Assembly (NCBI RefSeq): GCF_964028195.1 | Contig: NZ_OZ034750.1 | Coordinates: 1,550,001-1,614,000 of the forward strand | DNA from: Wolbachia endosymbiont (group A) of Pogonocherus hispidulus | Lineage (GTDB): Bacteria; Pseudomonadota; Alphaproteobacteria; Rickettsiales; Anaplasmataceae | Reading direction: 5' to 3' | DNA length: 64,000 nt | Part shown: one piece after another, positions 53,773 to 62,935 of the stretch | How positions within the stretch are numbered: the first letter of the stretch is position 1 | Layout: each line of letters opens with the position of its first letter | Translations under genes and position numbers: made by a program | The notes under the pieces: model-generated | Seen by the model: the letters and a program-made list of their open reading frames with translations, nothing else | The model's database searches: none | Told to the model about the DNA's origin: nothing

Positions 53773-56106
53773 TCAAGAGCCTGGTCCACCGCCTGAAGAT
53801 GATGAGCTACTTCTTGATCGACTACTACTTTCTACTGATATACTGTTTAGCATTGTTTCAGATTGATACATAGTTTGTATAGATATGTTATTATCACTGC
53901 TTGTTCTGCTATTGGTGATGAAAAGTTCTTCATTGCTGCTATTTGAATGCGATTCTAAATCAGCTAATTCTAACACATGAGCAGCATTATAATAACCGTG
54001 ATATTTCTTAATACATTTATATGCTATGAATCCTATAATTCCAGCAATACCTATTGCTCCAATCAAAGATCCTCCTATCATTCCTGCCCTATTAGACCCT
54101 ATAGCAAGTTGAGTAGGCTGTGGTGAAGAAGTAGATTGAGAAAATAAAGTTGTAGTGAACATAGGAGTTGTCAACTCCCTTGTTCTAGTACTCGGCATAG
54201 TAGACACTGTTTGTGTAGTTTTCTCTGAGTTTGTTGTTGGCGCAGTTGGCTCCACTGTTACTGTGCTTATTTGAGTCGTTGAAGGTTTACTCATCGTAGA
54301 AGTCGACGCAACAGTTGCTGCTGTAGGTTTTACAGTACTTGTTTCAGTTTCCGAAGGCACATTAGTTGACGTTGCAGTAATCGTGGTTGCTTGTGAAGTA
54401 GTAGTAGTTTTTGCTACTGTTGTTGGCTCCACTGTTACTGTGCTTGTTTGAGTCATTGACTCTGTTGAAGGTTTACTCATTGTAGAAGTAGGTGCAACGG
54501 CTTCTGTTGTTGGCTCCACTGTTACTGTACTTGTTTGAGTCGTTGACTCCGTTGAAGGTTTACTCATCGTAGAAGTCGACGCAACAGTTGCTGCTGTAGG
54601 TTTTACAGTACTTGTTTCAGTTTCCGAAGGCACACTGGTTGACATTGTAGCAACCGTGGTCGCTTGTGAAGTAGTAGTAGTTTTTGCTACTGTTGTTGGC
54701 TTCACTGTTACTGTACTTGTTTGAGTCGTTGACTCTGTTGAAGATTTACTCATTGTAGAAGTAGGTGCAACGGTAGTTGATGCTTCTGTTGTTAATTTGG
54801 TAGTCTTTACAGTGTCGGTTTCTGTTGTGCTAGTAATTGCAGCAGTCGGCGTTTTCTTAGAAGTCACAACCGTCTCTGTAACAGTTATAGGAGCCACGGT
54901 ACTACTAGAAATGATATCAGGTGTTAATCGACCGTTAATGATATTAACAAAATCGCTGAGAGTTTTGATGCTACTTGCCGGTATTATCGTTACCTTATGA
55001 GGTTTTTTAAAGCTCTTGTGATTGAAAGTTACAATATTTTCTCCACTTATCGCAGTCACGATAAAGCCGTCTTGATTATCGTCTTTAACATACAATTGCT
55101 CTACAGGATCTTCACATTCACAAACAGTAAAGTTCGATTTTGATCCATTCTTAACAAGACTTGTTAAATGTAACGTTTGTCTATTAGGCAACCAGTCCTC
55201 TGCAAGAAAAGCAACTAGATCATCACCTTCAGTTCGCTTCACATACTGCAAAAAGCTTATTTCATATTCACTAGAAAAAGATGGCACTTTATTTATCTGA
55301 CAATTTTTCTTACCAAGCAAACATTCATCTTCCTTTCCACTTTTTAGATCCTCAACCACTTTAGCCATATCGAACTCAAAAATATTTGTTGTTACTTCTT
55401 GATTCTCAACAATGTTTTTTCTCACTTGCGAATAAAGTATCGTATTTCCATCTAATGCCAATTGTCCTGGGCTATTAAACTTCAATAATTTTCTTTCTAT
55501 GATGCCTTTTTTTCCACGCAAAGCCTTAAATTTTCCACTTCCATCTGATTTTAAATACCAAGAAACTAAAGTTTGATCCTTTAAGTTATGAGCGATTACG
55601 ATTACATCACCACTATCAACCTTCACTGCTCTTGGTTGAGAGTAACTATTGCCCACATTTGCAGGACTACCATTATTAATATTCTTTTGTAATTTTCTTT
55701 TATCTAAATGTTCAACTGAAGGTACGTTGATTGATTGCTTGATTCCGTAAGTGTGAAAAGACAAACCTTTAACGTATTTTTCTCCTTCTGCGTTAGTTTC
55801 TTCTTCAGGAAAGATTATTCCAACTTTATCTATTTCAGCTGAATCTTCTATTAATGTGAGAGATAATTGATCTTTGAATTCATTTGCTACGCTGATATTT
55901 GTACCCCATTCGTATGTTTTTGATTGATATAATGGACTAATAAGTAATTTTACTTTACTGCTCCCATTACCATTATCTTGATAGCTGAGTCCATAAGCGA
56001 TTCCATTTCCTTCAATTAACCCTACGTTTGCTGGGTTAAAACCTATCGCTTCTTTAACTTCCGGTGTATTTGAGTTGATCCCGAGTAATCTTCTTAATAT
56101 AGACAT
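53773..56106 (-). CDS. Thr-rich, mucin-like single-pass membrane protein
   Basis: This is a 777-aa protein of unknown family. Residues 1-400 look folded and beta-rich. Residues 400-660 are Thr/Ser/Pro-rich, built from 'TSTMSKPSTESTTQTSTVTV'-type units. A 273-bp DNA period (91 codons) is visible: 'gtcgacgcaacagttgctgc' recurs at 54302 and 54575. A membrane helix follows at about 673-696 ('GMIGGSLIGAIGIAGIIGF'). The tail is Ser-rich and ends RSSSSSSGGGPGS. No signal peptide is seen, so orientation is unclear. The layout is like that of a surface adhesin or mucin mimic. Repeat length is likely to vary between strains. Confidence 0.7.
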   Translation of the reverse strand: MSILRRLLGINSNTPEVKEAIGFNPANVGLIEGNGIAYGLSYQDNGNGSSKVKLLISPLYQSKTYEWGTNISVANEFKDQLSLTLIEDSAEIDKVGIIFPEEETNAEGEKYVKGLSFHTYGIKQSINVPSVEHLDKRKLQKNINNGSPANVGNSYSQPRAVKVDSGDVIVIAHNLKDQTLVSWYLKSDGSGKFKALRGKKGIIERKLLKFNSPGQLALDGNTILYSQVRKNIVENQEVTTNIFEFDMAKVVEDLKSGKEDECLLGKKNCQINKVPSFSSEYEISFLQYVKRTEGDDLVAFLAEDWLPNRQTLHLTSLVKNGSKSNFTVCECEDPVEQLYVKDDNQDGFIVTAISGENIVTFNHKSFKKPHKVTIIPASSIKTLSDFVNIINGRLTPDIISSSTVAPITVTETVVTSKKTPTAAITSTTETDTVKTTKLTTEASTTVAPTSTMSKSSTESTTQTSTVTVKPTTVAKTTTTSQATTVATMSTSVPSETETSTVKPTAATVASTSTMSKPSTESTTQTSTVTVEPTTEAVAPTSTMSKPSTESMTQTSTVTVEPTTVAKTTTTSQATTITATSTNVPSETETSTVKPTAATVASTSTMSKPSTTQISTVTVEPTAPTTNSEKTTQTVSTMPSTRTRELTTPMFTTTLFSQSTSSPQPTQLAIGSNRAGMIGGSLIGAIGIAGIIGFIAYKCIKKYHGYYNAAHVLELADLESHSNSSNEELFITNSRTSSDNNISIQTMYQSETMLNSISVESSSRSRSSSSSSGGGPGS

Positions 56107-56227
56107 AATTTTATTTAAAATATTAATAAAATGCTATTATGATTACCCCTGGTGTTAATGTCAATGAAAATTTTAACTAAAATTAAAAAATTAATACCTT
56201 TATAATCTGCAAAGCGAAATATGAGAA

Positions 56228-56338
56228 ATGAGTAGCAGTAAAGAATTCGCAAACTGGGTGGATAAGCAATACCACTCCATAGATAGTATGATACTGCAAA
56301 ACGCTATTTCTCAAAAAACCAACAATTGCAATTATTAG
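56228..56338 (+). pseudogene. Short open frame, possible gene remnant
   Basis: A 36-codon frame (MSSSKEFANWVDKQYHSIDS and onward, ending KTNNCNY) lies between the Thr-rich gene and nuoE. The first 30 residues look like a natural protein start and the end looks like frame loss. No ribosome site stands out. It may be the start of a decayed gene or chance. Confidence 0.2.
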
Positions 56339-56380
56339 CCCTTCAGATATAATCTGTTGAAATTTACACGAGTCTCACGA

Positions 56381-56881
56381 ATGACAGAAAAAGAAAAGCA
56401 GTTTAGTTTTACATCAGAAAACCTCAAGAAAGCAGAAAAGTTTATAGAGATGTATCCCAAAGGTAGAGAAGGAAGCGCTGTTATGCCTTTACTGTATCTG
56501 GTTCAAGAGCAATGCGGATGGGTTTCTGAACCTGCTATGCGTTACGTTGCTGATATGCTGTATATCCCACATATTCGCGTATACGAAGTGGCAAATTTCT
56601 ACACCATGTATAATTTAAAACCAGTAGGTAAATATCTAATACAAATTTGTAGAACAACTCCTTGCTGGTTGTGCAATAGTGAAGAAGTTTTAAATACCTT
56701 TAAAAAGAAACTTGGAATCAATATCGGTGAGACTACTAAAGATAATTTGTTCACTTTAAAAGAGGTTGAATGTCTTGGTGCATGCGTTAATGCTCCTGTT
56801 ATGCAGATCAATAATGACTTCTATGAAAATCTTACTCCTGAAAAGGTAGAAAACATCATAGCAGAACTTTCAGGCAAATAG
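56381..56881 (+). CDS. nuoE: NADH-quinone oxidoreductase subunit E
   Basis: This 166-aa complex I subunit carries the N1a 2Fe-2S cluster. The cluster cysteines are in 'CRTTPCWLC' and 'EVECLGACVNAPVMQINNDF'. It also shows 'YPKGREGSAVMPLLYLVQEQ' and 'IRVYEVANFYTMYNLKPVGK'. I choose ATG 56381 (MTEKEKQFSF); a TTG eight codons upstream (56357) is possible but adds an odd MKFTRVSR. It is followed directly by tgt with no gap. NuoF is not adjacent. Confidence 0.93.
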   Translation: MTEKEKQFSFTSENLKKAEKFIEMYPKGREGSAVMPLLYLVQEQCGWVSEPAMRYVADMLYIPHIRVYEVANFYTMYNLKPVGKYLIQICRTTPCWLCNSEEVLNTFKKKLGINIGETTKDNLFTLKEVECLGACVNAPVMQINNDFYENLTPEKVENIIAELSGK

Positions 56882-58099
56882 ATGAAAGAAGAATTTGCAT
56901 TCAAGATAATCAAGCAATCAGGTTCTGCAAAAGTTGGAACAATTAAAACTCCAAATGGAAGCGTAGAAACACCAGCTTTTATATTCTGTGCAACAAAAGC
57001 TGCAATTAAAGCTGCAGATATCGAGAGAATTAGTGAAGCAGGTACTCAGATAATACTTTCCAACACCTATCACCTAATGCTTCAACCAGGAGAGAATACT
57101 GTTGCAAAACTTGGTGGTTTGCACAAGATGATGGGATGGAATGGGCCAATGCTAACTGACTCAGGTGGATATCAGATATTTAGCTTAGGGCACGGATCAG
57201 TTTCGGAAGAGATAAAAGGAATAAGAAAAAAACAAAAAACTTTGATCAAAATTAATGAGGATGGGGCAATTTTTCGTTCTTACATTAATGGTAAAACTTA
57301 TTGTTTAACTCCTGAAAAATCTATACAAATTCAACAAAAATTAGGTGCAGATTTAATCTTAGTCTTAGATGAATGTACTCCATTTCACATAAGCAAAGAA
57401 TACACAGCAAAATCAATGCTCATGAGCCACAAATGGGCTGAACGTTCTTTAAATGAATTTGAAAAAAACAATAATGGCAAGCAGGCACTGTATGGAATTA
57501 GTCAAGGCGGAGTATATCAAGATTTACGTAGAGAAAGTTGTAATTTTATTAACGATTTGCCATTTTTTGGTCAAGCAATAGGTGGATCACTTGGTCAAAG
57601 TAAAGAGCAGATGTACGATGTAGTTTCTTTCACTATGGACCATCTGAAAAAAGATAGGCCTACTCATTTGCTTGGTATTGGTGGAATTGTGGACATCTTT
57701 CGCGGAGTTAGTCTTGGAATTGATACGTTTGATTGCGTGCATCCAACCCGTTTAGCAAGGCATGGTGGTGCGCTTATTAAAGTAAAAAATAGAGATTCTA
57801 TTTCTTCAAAGTGCAAAGAGCATATTAATTTGCGAAATCAACAATTCGAGCTGGACAATAACCCAATTGAAAGTGACTGCTTATGTTTTACCTGCAGAAA
57901 GCATTCAAGAGCTTATATACACCATTTACTGAAAGCTAAAGAGCTCCTGGCTTACACACTCGTTACCATTCATAACGTTTTCTTCATGAATAAGTTAATG
58001 GCATCTATAAGGCAGGCAATATTGGATGATAGGCTAGATCAAGAGAAAAATAATTGGATTAGTGAAATACCATTGCACTTTGATTTGGCCTCTCTTTAA
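56882..58099 (+). CDS. tgt: Queuine tRNA-ribosyltransferase
   Basis: This 405-aa enzyme swaps guanine 34 of certain tRNAs (including tRNA-His) for preQ1. The nucleophile and base site are in 'MLTDSGGYQIFSLGHG' and 'LVLDECTPFHISKEY'. It also shows 'GISQGGVYQDLRRESC' and 'IGGSLGQSKEQMYDVV'. The zinc ligands C, C, C and H are in 'CLCFTCRKHSRAYIHHL'. Length is slightly above the usual 370-380 aa. Its start codon touches the nuoE stop. Confidence 0.94.
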   Translation: MKEEFAFKIIKQSGSAKVGTIKTPNGSVETPAFIFCATKAAIKAADIERISEAGTQIILSNTYHLMLQPGENTVAKLGGLHKMMGWNGPMLTDSGGYQIFSLGHGSVSEEIKGIRKKQKTLIKINEDGAIFRSYINGKTYCLTPEKSIQIQQKLGADLILVLDECTPFHISKEYTAKSMLMSHKWAERSLNEFEKNNNGKQALYGISQGGVYQDLRRESCNFINDLPFFGQAIGGSLGQSKEQMYDVVSFTMDHLKKDRPTHLLGIGGIVDIFRGVSLGIDTFDCVHPTRLARHGGALIKVKNRDSISSKCKEHINLRNQQFELDNNPIESDCLCFTCRKHSRAYIHHLLKAKELLAYTLVTIHNVFFMNKLMASIRQAILDDRLDQEKNNWISEIPLHFDLASL

Positions 58100-58242
58100 G
58101 TCTTTTCTTTATGCCGTTGATTTTTACTTCTTGTTATATTTACTTTATTTATCACACTATTAATTAGAAAGGTTATAATTAATAATTAATCTATTAATGT
58201 TAGTCTCTACCCATATGATTTGTAAGGATTAGAGGTGAAGAT

Positions 58243-59688
58243 ATGGCTAAAGGAAATAATACCCTATTAATATTTGATTTTGATAACACTATCACTAATG
58301 GACACATGCATAATACTTTTTCTAGGTTAGGAAAAAGTGATTTTAATTCTGCTGCGGAAGGTGCAGTGACTGATCACAATATAAAAGATTTTCTAGAAAA
58401 CACAGACGGAATAAAAAATGAAGAGGGGCTAAAGTCTGCACTGCAATCTGCGCTTTCAAGCGGAATGGAAGTTAATATTGCATCCTACACAGGATATTCA
58501 GACGCTGTGAGAAGGGTTGTAGAGAATCATTTGGGTTTATCTAAAGAACAAGCAGGAGGTATTTCTGTATTTGGTGGGTTTCCAGGAGATTATGATAATG
58601 AGCTTCCAAAAGGTCTCAAAGAACAAAAAAATCAAGTTGGAAAAAATTTACACATCTGTAAGGCAATTGTGGAGTATAAGGATAAACATGGTGAGTTGCC
58701 AAAAACTGTCATGCTAGTTGATGATGATGTAAAAAATATTCAAAAGATTAATGAGTTTGTTGCATCAATGAGTAAAAGAGAGGAATGGCTTGAAAAAAAT
58801 GGGCTGAGTATTGAAGAGATACAAAAAATCAAATTTGAAGGTGCGCGAGTGCCTAAAGAGGATAAAAATGTTGGTTATCTAGAAAGAGTACAGGAGTTTG
58901 TCAATGCTAACTTAGTGCAAGAACCAATTTATGAAAATTTGAAGAAGGAAGAACCTATATACCAAAATCTTCAAGATATTCAGAGATCATTGTCTGAAAC
59001 GGTACCAAAAGAACCTATATATCAGAACAATGAAAATCGACCACCATTGCCTCCTAAAAAAAGGAAATCAAGTGATGGTATGGTTGCTGATGGTGAGAAT
59101 AAAAAACAAGATATTAAGGACATGTCGTCATCCGAAACACAAGCAAACCCAACACGCTCAAAACGTCATGCAATGATGCTTGACCCTCAGCAAATAGAAT
59201 CTATACACCAGAATGCTGAAGAGTTATCACCAGGTAAAAAATACGCACATATTCAAATCGTTTCCTTAGCACAAGAATTCAAGGCAATCAAAGCTTTTTT
59301 TCAAGATTGTATTCAAGAGGTAATAAATGCTATTTGCAATTTATTTAGAAGAGAAGTGGCAACAAAAATTGAAGGGCAGGGCTATAATGTAAGTAGTAAG
59401 CAAGGAAGTAGTGAAATTACTGTCAAAGGAAGTAAGCCAATAGATGCTTCAAGAATAAACAAAGATATTATTGTCGAGTCCTTAGCTCAAATAATCGAGA
59501 AAAAAGAGAAAATCAAAGATCTTAACAATAATTATAAAGGTGATCAGCTAGGGCGAGAGATATCGAAATTATTGAACGCTGGTTCGCAAAAGGAAAATAT
59601 AAACTCAAACTATAATGATGGAGAGCCTATATTCCAGACTCGTGAAGAGGCATCGAATTATCCTCCGCAAAAGAAAGACATACTGTAA
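58243..59688 (+). CDS. HAD-like protein with three EPIY motifs and an SH3-ligand motif (effector candidate)
   Basis: This is a 481-aa protein. Residues 5-185 form a HAD-like domain: 'LLIFDFDNTITNGH' with the DxD pair, 'VNIASYTGYSDAV' and 'TVMLVDDDVKNIQKI'. A linker then holds EPIYENL (Y230), EPIYQNL (Y240) and EPIYQNN (Y260), followed by RPPLPPKKRK (266-275). EPIY motifs in known effectors such as CagA are tyrosine-phosphorylated by host kinases; YxN after phosphorylation is a Grb2 SH2-type ligand; PxxPxK is an SH3-type ligand. The rest is hydrophilic and helical, with no membrane segment. A ribosome site (gaggtgaag) precedes the ATG. Effector function is inferred from the motifs. Confidence 0.72.
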   Translation: MAKGNNTLLIFDFDNTITNGHMHNTFSRLGKSDFNSAAEGAVTDHNIKDFLENTDGIKNEEGLKSALQSALSSGMEVNIASYTGYSDAVRRVVENHLGLSKEQAGGISVFGGFPGDYDNELPKGLKEQKNQVGKNLHICKAIVEYKDKHGELPKTVMLVDDDVKNIQKINEFVASMSKREEWLEKNGLSIEEIQKIKFEGARVPKEDKNVGYLERVQEFVNANLVQEPIYENLKKEEPIYQNLQDIQRSLSETVPKEPIYQNNENRPPLPPKKRKSSDGMVADGENKKQDIKDMSSSETQANPTRSKRHAMMLDPQQIESIHQNAEELSPGKKYAHIQIVSLAQEFKAIKAFFQDCIQEVINAICNLFRREVATKIEGQGYNVSSKQGSSEITVKGSKPIDASRINKDIIVESLAQIIEKKEKIKDLNNNYKGDQLGREISKLLNAGSQKENINSNYNDGEPIFQTREEASNYPPQKKDIL

Positions 59689-59798
59689 TTGCTGTTGAAT
59701 AATGGAGAGACATACTCCATTATTTTGGCGCGAAGTAACAAATTCAGTAGAATAAGTTCTTCAAAAATAATTTAAACTTTTATAGTAGGAGTAGTCTC

Positions 59799-60818
59799 AT
59801 GAAATATTATAGTGGATTAGATGTCTCACTCAAAGAAACTTTTATCAGTATCGTTGATGAGAAAGGAAAAATTATTAAAGAAGAAGTTGTTGCAAGTGAG
59901 AGTGATGCAATAGCTAAGTGCTTGCTTGGCCAAGACAAAGAATATGAAGTGATAGGGATAGAAAGTGGACAGCTATCAATATCAATGTGCAAAGAATTAA
60001 GGAATTTTGGATTACCAGTAATTTGTGTAGATGCAAGACATATGGCAGCAGCATTATCTGCAAGGATCAATAAGAATGATAAAAATGATGCAAGAGGTAT
60101 AGCACAAATGATGAGAGCTGGGTTATACAAAGAAGTATTGGTAAAATCAGACGAATCTTGCAAAATTAAGGTAGCGCTTGGAAGCAGAAGGCAGTTAATA
60201 TGCAACAAGCAGCAAATCATTGGAACAATAAGAGGATTATTGAAGATATATGGAATAAAGCTCGGTAAAGGAGCAAAATTTGAAATTTTTGCCTTAAGAA
60301 TACAAGATGCAATAAATAATTTGGATGAAATCAGTAGGAGTTCAATAGAAGCATTAGTTTGTAGTTTGGAAACAATAGAAGAATCAATAAGAAAACTTGA
60401 CAAAATACTTTCAGGACAAGGCGAAAAAGACGAAGATTGCAAATTGTTAACTACTACCCCAGGAGTTGGTATGATAGTAGCAATGACATTTAAAGCTGCA
60501 ATAGATAATCCATATAGATTTGAAACATCTTATACAGTTGGAGCCTATATAGGATTGACACCAAGGCAGTACGCTTCTGGGGAGGTTAATCATCATGGCA
60601 GTATATCAAAAATGGGACCAGTGGAGTGCAGAAGTATGTTGTATGAGGCTGCACAAGTCTTACTTGTAGTCAATAAGAAGAAATTTAAGTTAAAAAGCTG
60701 GGGATTAAAGCTAGCAAAGAAAAAAGGGATGAAAAAAGCAATTGTAGCAGTAGCGAGAAAATTAGCTGTAATCATGCATAGGATGTTGGTTGATAAAACA
60801 GAATTTTGTTATCAATAA
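59799..60818 (+). CDS. IS110-family transposase, intact
   Basis: This is a 339-aa protein. The DEDD domain has 'YYSGLDVSLKETFISIVDEK' (first Asp), 'YEVIGIESGQLSISMCKEL' (Glu) and 'RINKNDKNDARGIAQMMRAG' (DxxDA). The Transposase_20 domain has 'TTTPGVGMIVAMTFKAAID', 'GAYIGLTPRQYASGEVNHHG' and 'KMGPVECRSMLYEAA', including the catalytic-Ser region. The frame is uninterrupted, unlike the three other IS110 copies here, and a ribosome site (gtaggagtag) precedes the ATG. It inserted just after the EPIY gene. Confidence 0.9.
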   Translation: MKYYSGLDVSLKETFISIVDEKGKIIKEEVVASESDAIAKCLLGQDKEYEVIGIESGQLSISMCKELRNFGLPVICVDARHMAAALSARINKNDKNDARGIAQMMRAGLYKEVLVKSDESCKIKVALGSRRQLICNKQQIIGTIRGLLKIYGIKLGKGAKFEIFALRIQDAINNLDEISRSSIEALVCSLETIEESIRKLDKILSGQGEKDEDCKLLTTTPGVGMIVAMTFKAAIDNPYRFETSYTVGAYIGLTPRQYASGEVNHHGSISKMGPVECRSMLYEAAQVLLVVNKKKFKLKSWGLKLAKKKGMKKAIVAVARKLAVIMHRMLVDKTEFCYQ

Positions 60819-61080
60819 ACAAGAGGAGTATAGAACAATAGTTTTATTGAAAGTGAAGATAGTAATGCCGATGGAAGGGACAAGCAAGAGCAGAAAGTGA
60901 AGCTTAGACTTCGTGCGAAACATGTTGCCGTCCACTTCCGCCTAACAAGTATAGTGCGGCTTGGCGAACTAAAGTTTTAGCCATATTGGACCGCGGAGAG
61001 AACTTTGGAAGCATGCTACTTTAACTTATGTAAAATCACTAGGATTATGAGGAAAGTATGACACCTTAATTTTTATGAGT
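60819..61080 (+). other. 3' noncoding region of the intact IS110, possible guide-RNA locus
   Basis: About 260 bp without a frame after the transposase. It is GC-richer than flanking DNA in 60890-61010 ('cgtgcgaaacatgttgccgt', 'ccgcctaacaagtatagtgc') and could fold. IS110-family elements carry a guide RNA in a noncoding end. The gap on the 5' side is only 110 bp, so the 3' end is the better candidate here. Element ends are not resolved. Confidence 0.35.
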
Positions 61081-61143
61081 TTAATGAATATGTGAATAAG
61101 TACTTTTAATGTGTGTGGACGTACTTATCCATATATTCATTAA
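61081..61143. repeat. Long hairpin downstream of the intact IS110
   Basis: Arms of 23 nt (61081-61103 and 61121-61143) pair except for one G-T and one A-C. The 17-nt loop, 'ttttaatgtgtgtggac', is close to the reverse complement of the loop at 1601-1617. Confidence 0.65.
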
Positions 61144-61301
61144 CTATATTGATTTAGAAAGGTCATTAAAAATTTAGTACAGGTGTTTTTTTGCCAATAA
61201 AGCGATTTGTAGTTGAGTAAGATAATATAATAGCAGATAAAATTTGTACTATAGCCAGGCTTGATGTCAGAAAATATTTTTAATGATATAAAAAATTATT
61301 A

Positions 61302-61547
61302 TTGACTTTTATGCAATTAGAGAACATAAACTCAAACTCTGTGAGAGGAAACTATAATGATGGAGAGTCTATATTTCAGACCGTTCAAGAAGCACGGAAC
61401 TATCATCGGCAAAAGAAAGGTATAGACTCAAACCCTGTAAGCAAAAAACCACTTGCACCACCAGTACCTCCTAAAAATTATACGGAAAAAGTTACGCAAA
61501 ATAGAAATAATAATATTATTGAAAGAGGAGGTCGAAGATTCGTATAA
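61302..61547 (+). pseudogene. Fragment related to the C-terminus of the EPIY gene, with a proline motif
   Basis: An 81-codon frame (first ATG at 61311). 'NYNDGESIFQTVQEARNY' parallels 'NYNDGEPIFQTREEASNY' at the end of the 58243 gene, with 'ENINSN' before it in both. It then extends into 'KKPLAPPVPPKNYTEK', another PxxPxK SH3-type ligand, and ends GGRRFV. It is too diverged to be the severed tail of the same gene, so it looks like the surviving 3' end of a paralogue, with the IS110 between them. Confidence 0.5.
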
Positions 61548-61659
61548 TTTCTTGCATATCCGGTTCATGGCACATTGTTTCAACTTTACACTTCTTTAAT
61601 CACTGTGCTAAATTATGAAGATCTATTGTAAAGCAGCCAAATCAATATAATAGAATGCG

Positions 61660-62934
61660 CTAAGCTTTAAGCATAGAAACCACTTTATCGTAACTTGGCA
61701 ATGATTTAATTTCTCCAATTGCAGCTAGAGTGGTTTTTTCATGCTGAGATAACAATTCTTTTGCTGCTTTTTTTACGTTAGCAGTGGTAACTGCACTAAT
61801 TTTTTCTATTAATTCATTTTTACTGATGTACCTATTATAGTTACCATAGTAGTGCCCCAATGTTTCAGCACGTGAGCTAACACTTTCGCGTGACATTAAA
61901 ATTTGGGATTTTACTCGCTCTTTCACTCTATTTACTTCTTCTTCCCTCAGATCATCTGTAGACAGCTTCTTCAACTCTGTCGTCATAGATTTTAAAAGCT
62001 TATCTAAGTTACTACTATCTGTGCCAGCAAAAATGGAAAACATCCCTGTATCAGTGTAGCTGGAATTAAATGAATAAACAGAGTAAGCTAATCCCTGCTT
62101 TTCCCTTACTTCCTGGAATAAACGTGATGACATTCCGCTCCCTAATATAGAATCAAGCACTTGAAACGTGTGATATTTATCGTCATAGCGAGAAACACTA
62201 GGTAGACCAATTAGCAAGTGCACCTGATCTAATTTACGATGTTCTAAATACTCACCACCAGTGTAGCTCGTCGCATTTTGGCTTTTTTTCAGCTCTTTAG
62301 AATGAATCTTTGAGAGAAAATCTTTGGTTAATGCAACAACTTCTCCATGTTCAACATTTCCTGCAACGGCAAATAGCATATTCTCGCCAAAGTAATGTTC
62401 GTTTATGTAGTTATTTAGATTTTCCCTAGTAAATGACTTTACCGTATCTTGCGTACCTAAGATTGACTTACCAAATGGTTGATCTTTATAAGCTGCCTCA
62501 AAATATTTATCGAAAACAATGTCACTTGGTGAATCATTAGTCTGAAAAATCTCTTGTATTACAACGCCCTTCTCACGTTCCAATTCATCTTCTGGAAATG
62601 TTGAATTCATCAATATATCTATTAATATATCAATACCAGTTTTTATGTCTTTCTTGAGGACTTTTGCATAATAGGTGGTGCTTTCCCTACCGGTGCTGGC
62701 GTTGAAAACCCCACCTATGTCATCAAAAGCTTTTGCAATTTCAAATGCAGTTCTTGTCTTCGTCCCTTTGAAAGCCATGTGTTCTAGAAAATGGGATATT
62801 CCATTTTGATTTGCACTTTCCGCTCTACTGCCAACACCAACTCGTATACTTAAAGCTACAGAGTCAACATCACGCACCTGCTCAGTTATTATGCGCAGAC
62901 CATTATCTAATTTTGTTACCTGAGGTGTATTCAT
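61660..62934 (-). CDS. M16 family zinc peptidase
   Basis: This is a 424-aa protein similar to processing-protease/PqqL-like peptidases. The inverted zinc motif HxxEH is in 'GISHFLEHMAFKGTKTRTAF', and the second Glu ligand region follows in 'ELEREKGVVIQEIFQTNDSP'. The 'GLAYSVYSFNSSYTDTGMFS' segment is the conserved RxxY-type region of the C-terminal half. No signal peptide is seen. It is one of the peptidases that Rickettsiales keep in place of the mitochondrial MPP ancestor. It starts 1 nt after the sodB stop. Confidence 0.92.
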   Translation of the reverse strand: MNTPQVTKLDNGLRIITEQVRDVDSVALSIRVGVGSRAESANQNGISHFLEHMAFKGTKTRTAFEIAKAFDDIGGVFNASTGRESTTYYAKVLKKDIKTGIDILIDILMNSTFPEDELEREKGVVIQEIFQTNDSPSDIVFDKYFEAAYKDQPFGKSILGTQDTVKSFTRENLNNYINEHYFGENMLFAVAGNVEHGEVVALTKDFLSKIHSKELKKSQNATSYTGGEYLEHRKLDQVHLLIGLPSVSRYDDKYHTFQVLDSILGSGMSSRLFQEVREKQGLAYSVYSFNSSYTDTGMFSIFAGTDSSNLDKLLKSMTTELKKLSTDDLREEEVNRVKERVKSQILMSRESVSSRAETLGHYYGNYNRYISKNELIEKISAVTTANVKKAAKELLSQHEKTTLAAIGEIKSLPSYDKVVSMLKA

Positions 62935-62935
62935 C

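Noticed and set aside
59807..60442. 211-codon minus-strand frame across the intact IS110
   Set aside because: It is the mirror of the transposase; the Leu/Ile/Ser-rich peptide is a shadow of AT-rich coding DNA.
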